NCBI GenBank assembly: GCA_007130445.1
Contig: SLSM01000042.1
Location: forward strand, 1-6,583
From: Trueperaceae bacterium
Lineage (GTDB): Bacteria; Deinococcota; Deinococci; Deinococcales; Trueperaceae
Length of the DNA stretch: 6,583 nucleotides
Direction of reading: 5' to 3'
The notes below the pieces were generated by a model that searched no databases, was not told the DNA's origin, and saw only the letters and a program-made list of their open reading frames with translations. Within the stretch, counting starts at the first letter, position 1; each line of letters starts with the position of its first letter. Positions 1-4,732 of the stretch are shown piece by piece. The position numbers were made by a program, and so were the translations under genes.

Positions 1-388
1 AGCGGGTCGCGGGCAGGTACGAGACATCGTACTCGGCGAGGCGAGCGTCGTTCGAGACGAGCGTCAACCCCTCCGAGCGCGCCTGGGAGACGAGCAACCG
101 ATCGAACGGGTCGCGATGATGCGATGGCAAGGCCTCGACGCCGAGCGCGTGGTCGATGGTGACGTCGAGCGCGTCGAAGCGGTAGAACCGAACGAGCTCC
201 AGCACGTCGCCCGGCACCTCGAGCTTGCCCAGGGCACGCTTGATGGCGATCTCCCACGCCGTGACCGCGCTGACGAAGACCGTCGTGGTCCCGTCGCGGA
301 TCGCATCGCGTGCGCGGGGCCCGAGCCGGTCGTCACGCGTCGCGACCCAGAGCAGCACGTGCGTGTCAAGCAGGAGGCGCGTCGCCAC
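1..388 (-). CDS. vapC: PIN-domain toxin VapC (type II toxin-antitoxin), partial at left edge
   Basis: Predicted PIN-domain endoribonuclease, the toxin of a VapBC-like pair; VapC proteins cleave tRNA or rRNA in the cytoplasm using Mg2+ held by a cluster of acidic residues. Reading from a GTG at 388 gives 129 residues before the window ends. The N-terminus LLLDTHVLLW carries the first Asp (D8), AWEIAIK carries the conserved Glu (E46), HRDPFDRLLVSQA supplies D93 and D96, and LTLVSNDARLAEYDV supplies D114. All core PIN acids are present, so it looks intact. Family members are about 125-135 aa, so only a few C-terminal residues should be missing. The GTG start is preceded by GAGGGA at 4 nt spacing and lies inside the antitoxin gene. 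The two frames overlap by 23 nt, which suggests translational coupling behind the antitoxin. The RNA target cannot be deduced from sequence. Confidence 0.88.
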   Translation of the reverse strand, partial: MATRLLLDTHVLLWVATRDDRLGPRARDAIRDGTTTVFVSAVTAWEIAIKRALGKLEVPGDVLELVRFYRFDALDVTIDHALGVEALPSHHRDPFDRLLVSQARSEGLTLVSNDARLAEYDVSYLPATR

Positions 389-626
389 CGGTTCCCTCGA
401 AGGCGTCCATCACGTCGGCAGGGAGGTCGTCGAAATCGTCAGCGATCCGGACGCGGCCCTCCCACAGGCCGCGCGAGAGATCGCGCGGCGTCGTGTCGGG
501 TCGAACGGGGACGAGGCGTACGAGCGGTCGTCCCGCGCGCGCGATGACGACATCGTCTCCGAGGAGCGCGCGGTCGACGAGGCGCGAGAGGTGCGCCTTG
601 GCTTCGGTGATGTTGGCGACCTTCAT
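366..626 (-). CDS. Phd/YefM-family antitoxin, partner of the PIN toxin
   Basis: An 86-aa antitoxin, the expected size for the Phd/YefM (prevent-host-death) family. It should bind and neutralise the downstream PIN toxin and repress its own operon. The N-terminus MKVANITEAKAHLSRLVDRA is the family's DNA-binding/dimerisation signature. It is followed by the strand segment DDVVIARAGRPLVRLVPV, then a variable region and a C-terminal toxin-wrapping tail (RIADDFDDLPADVMDAFEG) typical of antitoxins paired with VapC. The ATG at 626 has a strong ribosome site, GGAGGT, at 632-637 with 5 nt spacing, which fixes the start. The stop lies 23 nt inside the toxin gene, so antitoxin and toxin form a two-gene operon with the antitoxin first. 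Being better initiated than the GTG-started toxin fits the usual excess of antitoxin. VapB is sometimes used as a name, but the fold is Phd/YefM. Confidence 0.88.
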   Translation of the reverse strand: MKVANITEAKAHLSRLVDRALLGDDVVIARAGRPLVRLVPVRPDTTPRDLSRGLWEGRVRIADDFDDLPADVMDAFEGTGGDAPPA

Positions 627-631
627 CGCAG

Positions 632-680
632 ACCTCCGAGCCTCAGGCTACACCAACGGTGGTGATGACCTGGTCAGGTC
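632..680 (-). promoter_or_regulatory. Candidate promoter and operator of the antitoxin-PIN toxin operon
   Basis: Reading on the minus strand toward the antitoxin ATG: a candidate -10 TAGCCT at 650-645 and a strong ribosome site GGAGGT at 637-632. I see no good -35. Directly upstream lie two palindromes: CACCAACGGTGGTG at 651-664, with one mismatched pair, and GACCTG-GT-CAGGTC at 667-680, with perfect 6-bp arms. They occupy the -35/spacer zone, where a Phd/YefM dimer would repress. The palindromes are seen directly; their role as operator is inference. Confidence 0.4.
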
Positions 681-830
681 TGGTCACACGACGAAGCACC
701 GTGGGCACGTATCGATGTCCGAACGATGGCGACACGCTCGCGGCAGCCGTCCCCGTTCGGGTCGACCAGCGACCACCGAAGGCGCAACGCACACCCTGCG
801 CCAGGTAGCGGCGCCCTCATCCGTCGGCGG

Positions 831-836
831 TACGAT
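831..836 (+). promoter_or_regulatory. Candidate -10 box (TACGAT) giving a leaderless LCP mRNA
   Basis: TACGAT fits the TANNNT -10 pattern and ends 8 nt before the ATG at 845. Transcription would then start at or very near the A of the start codon. No Shine-Dalgarno-like sequence precedes that ATG (the bases between are GCGCGTGC), which agrees with a leaderless transcript. I see no convincing -35. Confidence 0.4.
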
Positions 837-844
837 GCGCGTGC

Positions 845-2191
845 ATGCAACGCGAACCACGCCCGACCGCCGACCCGGCCAGGACGCAGCGCATACGGGC
901 GCAGCTGCTCCAGCTGTTGGGATTGGTCGTCGCGACGGTCGGCCTGGCGGGCTTCTGGCTCACCCGCGACGTGGATCGCAGCGAACTGACCGTGTTCCAG
1001 CGCGAGCTGCTCGGGGTCGATGAAGAGGCGACGGTCGTGAGCTTCGTGCTCGCCGGCCGCGACCGGATGTACTACACGGACCAGAGCACCCCCATCTACG
1101 GGGCAGGGGGGCGCATCGTCGGCTGGGACTACCGGGGTCCGCGGGGCCTCGACGGCACCCTCACCGATACGATCATCTACGTGTCGGTGGTCGGCGACGT
1201 GGCCACCCTCATCGCCATCCCGCGCGACATCTACCTGGACGCGTGGCAGACGCGCGTCAACTCGATGTACTTCTACCAAGGCGCCGAGGGCCTGCGGCGT
1301 ACCGTCGAGGAGCTGATCGGACTCCCGGTCGACTACTACGCGGTGATCAACCTCGACCTGTTCGAGAACGTCGTGGACGCGCTCGGCGGCGTCAACGTCA
1401 ACGTCCCGTACCGGATGTTCTACACCGACCGCGCTGCGGGGCTGCGCATCGATCTGCAACCGGGTCCGCAGCTCCTCGACGGCGAGAACGCGGCCGGGTT
1501 CGTGCGCTTCCGCGATCTGCCTCGCGGCGACCTGGACCGCATCGAGAACCTCAAGAGCCTCGCCTTCGCGGTGCTGCAGCGAGTCCGCGACCTGAACGTC
1601 CGGGCCGTGACGGTCCTGCCGGGTCTGCTCGACGCGGTCTTCGCCGACGTCGAGACCAACGCGAGCCCCGCCCTCGCGCGCGAGCTGCTGCCGCGCTTGG
1701 CGCGCCTCGAGCTGCGGGTCGCGACGCTGCCCACCTTCTTGCAGGAGGGATCGAGCGCTCTGTACGTGGATCGGCGCGAAGTCGAGACGTTCCTCGCCAC
1801 GACCTTCGGCGGCACCGGACGGACCTGGGTCGAGGCCCCAGAGGCCACCCTCCACGTCGTCGATCGAAGCGGCGGCGAGGGCATCGGCGCGGCCTACGTC
1901 GCGCGGCTCGCCGCCATGGGCGTACCCGAGGAGCGGCTGCTGCTCAGCGAAGGATCCGTCGACCCGGCGCCCAGTCGCCTGATCGTGACCACCGACCACT
2001 GGGGCGAGGCCGAGTTCTACGCGGCGATGCTCGGCGTCGGCAAGCAGCAGATCGATCGGCTCCCGAACGTCGGCGGGCGTGCCGTCGGCATCCAGCTCGT
2101 GTTGGGTGGCGACGCCCGGGCGTTCGACGCGGGCCCACCCACCTTCGCCGTCGTCGATCTGTCGTCGACGGAGCCCGATCCCGTGCCCTGA
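845..2191 (+). CDS. LCP (LytR-CpsA-Psr) family protein with LytR_C-type C-terminal domain
   Basis: A 448-aa membrane-anchored protein. LCP enzymes transfer undecaprenyl-pyrophosphate-linked glycopolymers to cell-wall acceptors outside the membrane. A short basic N-terminus is followed by one membrane segment at about residues 21-40, so the rest should be extracytoplasmic. The LCP core shows the expected acidic and Arg motifs: TDTIIYVSV (D108), IPRDIYL (R127, D128), the block VDYYAVINLDLFENVVDALGG, and RFRDLPRGDLDR (R221, R223, D229, D231, R232). The RQQ usual after this last motif is IENLK here. From about residue 334 to 435 a LytR_C-like domain follows, beginning ATLHVVDRSGGEG. The ATG at 845 has no ribosome site and probably starts a leaderless mRNA. 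The gene is divergent from the antitoxin operon and convergent with higBA, so it is likely monocistronic. The exact polymer transferred cannot be told. The older label of transcriptional regulator (LytR) should not be used. Confidence 0.88.
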   Translation: MQREPRPTADPARTQRIRAQLLQLLGLVVATVGLAGFWLTRDVDRSELTVFQRELLGVDEEATVVSFVLAGRDRMYYTDQSTPIYGAGGRIVGWDYRGPRGLDGTLTDTIIYVSVVGDVATLIAIPRDIYLDAWQTRVNSMYFYQGAEGLRRTVEELIGLPVDYYAVINLDLFENVVDALGGVNVNVPYRMFYTDRAAGLRIDLQPGPQLLDGENAAGFVRFRDLPRGDLDRIENLKSLAFAVLQRVRDLNVRAVTVLPGLLDAVFADVETNASPALARELLPRLARLELRVATLPTFLQEGSSALYVDRREVETFLATTFGGTGRTWVEAPEATLHVVDRSGGEGIGAAYVARLAAMGVPEERLLLSEGSVDPAPSRLIVTTDHWGEAEFYAAMLGVGKQQIDRLPNVGGRAVGIQLVLGGDARAFDAGPPTFAVVDLSSTEPDPVP

Positions 2192-2235
2192 GGCAGCGTT
2201 CGGTGCGACGTTGGTCTCGCGGTCCGGCGGGCGGC

Positions 2236-2550
2236 TCAGGTGACGTGGAGGGGCTCGATTCGGCGAACGTCTTCGTCGATCGCGGCGTGCGCCTCATGCA
2301 GGTCGACCGCGCGTTGCAGGTTGAGCCAGAAGTCCGGCGAGTTGCCGAACAACCGAGCGAGACGCACGGCCATCTCGGGGCTCAGCGCGCGACGCTCGCG
2401 GAGCAACTCGTAGACGGACTGCCGCGAGACGCCCAAGGCCGCTGCGAGTCGCGCGGCCGTCAAGCCGTACTCGGGCACGAACTCCTCGCGCAGCAGTTCG
2501 CCTGGATGCACCGGCCGGCGTCGAAGCCGTCTCGTGTTCGGGATGCTCAT
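2236..2550 (-). CDS. higA: HigA-family antitoxin (XRE-type HTH), independently initiated
   Basis: A 104-aa HigA/VapI-type antitoxin that should neutralise HigB and repress the higBA promoter. The N-terminal RRRPVHPGELLREEF is the family hallmark. The helix-turn-helix spans about residues 30-54 (LTAARLAAALGVSRQSVYELL), followed by the conserved LSPEMAVRLARLFGNSPDFW and LNLQRAVDLHEA. The ATG at 2550 is preceded by AAGGAGG at 2562-2556 with 5 nt spacing, a near-perfect ribosome site, so HigA should be made as a free protein. The upstream toxin frame has no stop and reads in frame into this gene, so HigA is also the C-terminal half of a possible HigB-HigA fusion. The toxin-first order is normal for higBA. 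The gene ends 44 bp from the convergent LCP gene. Confidence 0.88.
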   Translation of the reverse strand: MSIPNTRRLRRRPVHPGELLREEFVPEYGLTAARLAAALGVSRQSVYELLRERRALSPEMAVRLARLFGNSPDFWLNLQRAVDLHEAHAAIDEDVRRIEPLHVT

Positions 2551-2853
2551 GGGTTCCTCCTTCCGAACGCTCTCGTGGTAGCCACAGACCTCGACCTCGA
2601 ATGCATCGCCGTCCTCGAACCGGAAACGGACTCGCCACTGGTCGTTGATCGAGATCGAATGCTGGCCGGCGCGATCACCTTCGAGCGCGTGGAGTCGGTT
2701 GCCCGGTGGAGAGCGTAGATCGTCGATGGTGGTCGCGGCGTCGATGGCGGAGAGCTTGCGAACGGCGCGTCGGGCGATGTCTGGCGGCAACCGGCGCTCG
2801 TTGCCGGTTCCCCATACCTGCTCGGTCCGCTTGTCAGCGAACGACCGGATCAC
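2236..2853 (-). CDS. higB: HigB-type toxin reading through in frame into HigA (fusion)
   Basis: The first 93 codons encode a HigB/RelE-fold ribosome-dependent mRNA interferase: RSFADKRTEQVW, ERRLPPDIARRAVRKL, DAATTIDDLRSPPGNRL, GDRAGQHSISINDQWRVRF and a C-terminal GYH. HigB normally ends just after this Tyr-His, at about 92 aa. Here the frame continues through an 8-residue linker (ESVRKEEP) straight into HigA, giving 205 aa with no intervening stop. The conserved Asp before Tyr-His is Gly (G91), which may weaken activity. The GTG at 2853 was chosen because HigB proteins usually start M-I-(K/R)-S-F, and a candidate -10 ends 6 nt upstream. GTG 2874 and TTG 2916 are in-frame alternatives. The linker contains the HigA ribosome site, so fusion and free HigA could both be made. 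A one-base assembly error near the junction is the main alternative, because a neighbouring frame ends in an ATGA overlap with higA. Confidence 0.82.
   Translation of the reverse strand: MIRSFADKRTEQVWGTGNERRLPPDIARRAVRKLSAIDAATTIDDLRSPPGNRLHALEGDRAGQHSISINDQWRVRFRFEDGDAFEVEVCGYHESVRKEEPMSIPNTRRLRRRPVHPGELLREEFVPEYGLTAARLAAALGVSRQSVYELLRERRALSPEMAVRLARLFGNSPDFWLNLQRAVDLHEAHAAIDEDVRRIEPLHVT
2556..2562 (-). promoter_or_regulatory. Internal Shine-Dalgarno site for higA
   Basis: AAGGAGG on the minus strand, 5 nt before the higA ATG at 2550. It lies inside the open toxin frame (codons AAG GAG GAA of the linker). It supports separate production of HigA even though the toxin frame has no stop codon. 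Confidence 0.75.
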
Positions 2854-2888
2854 GACACGAGTGTCATGCGTCACGTGACACGTGTCAA
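2854..2888 (-). promoter_or_regulatory. higBA promoter with two-palindrome operator
   Basis: On the minus strand, a perfect -35 TTGACA lies at 2888-2883, followed after 17 bp by a weak -10, GACACT, at 2865-2860, 6 nt before the GTG at 2853. Two palindromes built from the same half-site GACAC/GTGTC overlap these boxes: TGACACGTGTCA (2876-2887, perfect) covers the -35, and GACAC-GA-GTGTC (2854-2865) covers the -10. Their centres are 22 bp apart, about two helical turns, so two HigA dimers could bind on the same face and block RNA polymerase. A third palindrome, GTCACGTGAC (2870-2879), overlaps them. The sequence is seen directly; HigA binding is inferred from the family's autoregulation. Confidence 0.6.
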
Positions 2889-3029
2889 TGTTGTGAAGTG
2901 GTCCACGGCATGCCAACCAGACAGTGTTCGAGCGGCTGCCCGACGGGGCCGAGCGGAATCGATCAGGTCACGCCCCACGTGACCGCGCGCGGCGCACACG
3001 CGGTCGGTGGCGGCGCCTCTCGTCCGGGC

Positions 3030-3596
3030 CTACATCACCTTCACGAAGGTGACCCACGGCGTCTCGATGCCGAAGCCGATCGCCCGGTTGACCGGCACGA
3101 TCGGAGCGTCCGCTCCCCCGCCTCCGCCTGCTCTCAACTCCTTGGCGCCCCAACCTCGTCCGATCTCAACCGTCCGCGCCTTCAGCGCCGTCGCGAGGCC
3201 TCGGCGACGATGCTCGGGCAACACGCCGTTGAGGCCGCACGCGAGGCTGGCGTGGATGAACACGAGCAGCGGGCACGGAAGTGCCGGTCCGACCGCGCCG
3301 ACGCTCACGACGATCGAAGCCGCGTCGTCACCGACGTCCGTCAGGATGTCCGCGCGCTGCGCGACGACCTCGTCGCCACGCGTCGCCACCACGTGCACCA
3401 CGCGAACGTCGTCCGGCAGGCCGATCTCGATCGCCGTGCCGCTCCCCAAGAGCGCGAGCAACAGGTCCGACGAGATGGCGGTGGTCGCCACCGGTGCCTG
3501 TGCAGCGGCACATCCCGACGCGCACACGGCCAACGCGAACAACCTCACCAGCCACGATCGAGCGGCGAACGGGAAGCGCTTCGCAACACGCATCAT
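3030..3596 (-). CDS. Predicted lipoprotein fused to a GNAT acetyltransferase C-terminal remnant
   Basis: A 188-aa frame from ATG 3596; the adjacent ATG at 3593 has better spacing from a GGGG ribosome-site-like run and gives 187 aa. The N-terminus has basic residues, a hydrophobic stretch (WLVRLFALAV) and a lipobox ASGC with Cys at residue 29, so export and lipid anchoring are predicted. Residues 30-120 match no family I recognise. From about residue 123 the protein changes character: NGVLPEHRRRGLATALK is the acetyl-CoA-binding motif A of GNAT enzymes, and VNRAIGF plus PWVTFVKVM are the usual GNAT ending. A GNAT domain needs its N-terminal strands and a cytoplasmic supply of acetyl-CoA, and neither fits a lipoprotein. 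In between, a Gly-rich run (AGGGGGAD) replaces the normal motif, suggesting drift. Most likely a lipoprotein gene lost its stop and reads into a decayed GNAT gene at 3030-3230. Acetyltransferase activity is not expected. Confidence 0.55.
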   Translation of the reverse strand: MMRVAKRFPFAARSWLVRLFALAVCASGCAAAQAPVATTAISSDLLLALLGSGTAIEIGLPDDVRVVHVVATRGDEVVAQRADILTDVGDDAASIVVSVGAVGPALPCPLLVFIHASLACGLNGVLPEHRRRGLATALKARTVEIGRGWGAKELRAGGGGGADAPIVPVNRAIGFGIETPWVTFVKVM

Positions 3597-3628
3597 CGAC
3601 CCCACTTCGGTGCGTCGTTCGTGAAGCG

Positions 3629-3634
3629 ATCGTA
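3629..3634 (-). promoter_or_regulatory. Candidate -10 box of the lipoprotein gene
   Basis: TACGAT on the minus strand, 32 nt before the ATG at 3596. It is the same hexamer found before the LCP gene. It would give a leader of about 25 nt holding the weak GGGG ribosome-site-like run. No clear -35 is visible, so support is limited to the hexamer and its position. Confidence 0.25.
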
Positions 3635-3711
3635 CCGCCCTGTAGTAGCGCGAGGTAGCCTCGGCACGCAGCGCGTTGCCCGCCCGATGCAAGCCGCGCA
3701 CCTTGGTGACC

Positions 3712-4557
3712 ATGGCCCCCGTCTACCGAAGCAAGCCCGACGCCCTCCAGGCGCTGTTCGGCCGCCCGCGCGGGGTGGTGATCGGCGTGATCCACCTCCC
3801 GCCCCTGCCCGGTGCGCCCGAGTATCGCGGCGCGCCGATCGACGCGGTCGTCGACACCGCCATCGCCGACGCCGGGCGCTACGCCCGCGGTGGCGTGCAC
3901 GGACTGATCGTCGAGAACCACGGCGACATCCCCTTCGCCAAGCCCAGCGACCTCGGCCCCGAGACCGCCGCCGTCATGGCGGTGATCACCGACCGCGTGC
4001 GCCGCGAGGTGGCGCTCCCGCTCGGCATCAACGTGCTCGCCAACGGCGCGCACCACGCGCTGGCGGTCGCACAGGCCGGCGGCGCCGTCTTCGTGCGCGT
4101 GAACCAGTGGGCCAACGCCTACGTGGCCAACGAGGGCATCCTCGAGGGGCCCGCCGCGTCGGCCACGCGCTACCGGTCGCACCTGCACGCGCAGCACGTG
4201 CGCGTGTTCGCCGATGTCCACGTGAAGCATGGCGCGCACGCGATCACCGCCGACCGCAGCCTCGAGGAGCTGACCCGCGACCTCGAGTTCTTCGACGCCG
4301 ACGCGGTGATCGTGACGGGCCAGCGCACCGGCGACGTCGCCGACGTGGGTGAGCTGCGCACCGTGCGCGCCGCCACGCAGCTCCCGCTCCTCGTCGGCAG
4401 CGGCGTGACCGAGGGGAATGTCGGCGAGATCCACTCCGTCGCCGGCGGCGTGATCGTCGCGAGCGCCCTCAAGGAGGACGGCGTGTGGTGGGCGCCGGTC
4501 GCCGAGGCGCGGGTGCGCTCGTTCATGCGCGTCGTCGCGGACACGCACGCGGCCTGA
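3712..4557 (+). CDS. BtpA/SgcQ-family TIM-barrel protein
   Basis: A 281-aa cytoplasmic protein of the BtpA/SgcQ family, which has a TIM-barrel fold. BtpA was named for a role in photosystem I accumulation in cyanobacteria. Most relatives, such as E. coli SgcQ, lie among sugar-uptake and catabolism genes, and their reaction is not established. The whole family pattern is present: GVIHLPPLPGAP (25-36), GVHGLIVENHGD (61-72), PLGINVLANGAHHALAVA, FVRVNQWANAYVANEGILEG, VFADVHVKHGAHAI, DADAVIVTGQRTG and the phosphate-binding-like strand-loop LLVGSGVTEGNV (227-238). Length is normal. ATG 3712 was preferred because homologues begin close to the LFG..K/R..VIG segment; TTG 3676, TTG 3703 and GTG 3706 are in frame, and none has a good ribosome site. 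It is followed 167 bp later by iolD on the same strand, so a role in inositol or related sugar breakdown is a reasonable inference. Confidence 0.88.
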   Translation: MAPVYRSKPDALQALFGRPRGVVIGVIHLPPLPGAPEYRGAPIDAVVDTAIADAGRYARGGVHGLIVENHGDIPFAKPSDLGPETAAVMAVITDRVRREVALPLGINVLANGAHHALAVAQAGGAVFVRVNQWANAYVANEGILEGPAASATRYRSHLHAQHVRVFADVHVKHGAHAITADRSLEELTRDLEFFDADAVIVTGQRTGDVADVGELRTVRAATQLPLLVGSGVTEGNVGEIHSVAGGVIVASALKEDGVWWAPVAEARVRSFMRVVADTHAA

Positions 4558-4558
4558 C

Positions 4559-4658
4559 GGGCGATCGCGCCGCGGCGGCGGGACGCTGCGCCCCTGCCCG
4601 TCGGCGGCGCTCCGTCGTACCCTGATGGGATCGACACGCACCGCCGACGGGATCGCCC
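4559..4658 (+). repeat. Nested inverted repeats between the BtpA-like gene and iolD
   Basis: Two nested inverted repeats. The outer arms are GGGCGATC (4559-4566) and GATCGCCC (4651-4658). The inner arms are CCCGTCGGCGG (4597-4607) and CCGCCGACGGG (4641-4651), a perfect 11-bp match sharing base 4651 with the outer arm. The 33-nt inner loop can itself pair GTCG (4614-4617) with CGAC (4632-4635) and CCC (4620-4622) with GGG (4627-4629) around TGAT. No T-run follows, so it is not a standard Rho-independent terminator. It may be a structured leader or processing site. A -10-like TACCCT (4618-4623) inside the loop offers a competing reading, a promoter for iolD. Confidence 0.4.
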
Positions 4659-4696
4659 GAGGGCGGCCCCGCGCACGGTGCGGGAGGGAGCTCGAC

Positions 4697-4732
4697 ATGA
4701 GGGGGACGCAACGAGGGGGAGCGCATGGCTGA
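4697..4732 (+). CDS. Candidate 11-codon leader ORF overlapping the iolD start
   Basis: ATG at 4697 opens a frame encoding MRGTQRGGAHG, ending at TGA 4730-4732, so it overlaps the first 8 nt of iolD in another frame. It is preceded by a strong purine-rich ribosome site, GGGAGGGAG (4682-4690), with 6 nt spacing, at least as good as that of iolD itself. It could couple translation into iolD by termination-reinitiation. The peptide resembles nothing I know, and such short frames can arise by chance in a purine-rich leader. Confidence 0.25.
   Translation: MRGTQRGGAHG

Noticed and set aside
674..1999. A 441-codon open frame on the minus strand
   Set aside because: Antisense shadow of the LCP gene; compositionally biased and without family motifs.
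1243..2718. Open frame of 491 codons on the plus strand
   Set aside because: Overlaps the LCP gene in another frame and then runs antisense to higBA; very Arg-rich, the mark of an out-of-frame high-GC reading.
2854..2916. Longer HigB N-terminus from TTG 2916 or GTG 2874
   Set aside because: The extra residues have no HigB counterpart, would be encoded by the operator/promoter sequence, and lack a ribosome site. The GTG at 2853 matches the family's usual start.
2966..2984. Hairpin GGTCACG-CCCCA-CGTGACC downstream of the lipoprotein gene as a terminator
   Set aside because: The stem is only 7 bp and no T-run follows on either strand, so a Rho-independent terminator is not supported.
3676..3711. 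Extended N-terminus of the BtpA-like protein from TTG 3676
   Set aside because: The added 12 residues are not a family feature, the start is a rare codon and it has no ribosome site; ATG 3712 gives the usual length.
2706..4352. Open frame of 548 codons on the plus strand
   Set aside because: Runs antisense to higB and the lipoprotein gene and out of frame through the BtpA-like gene; Arg-rich with no domain.
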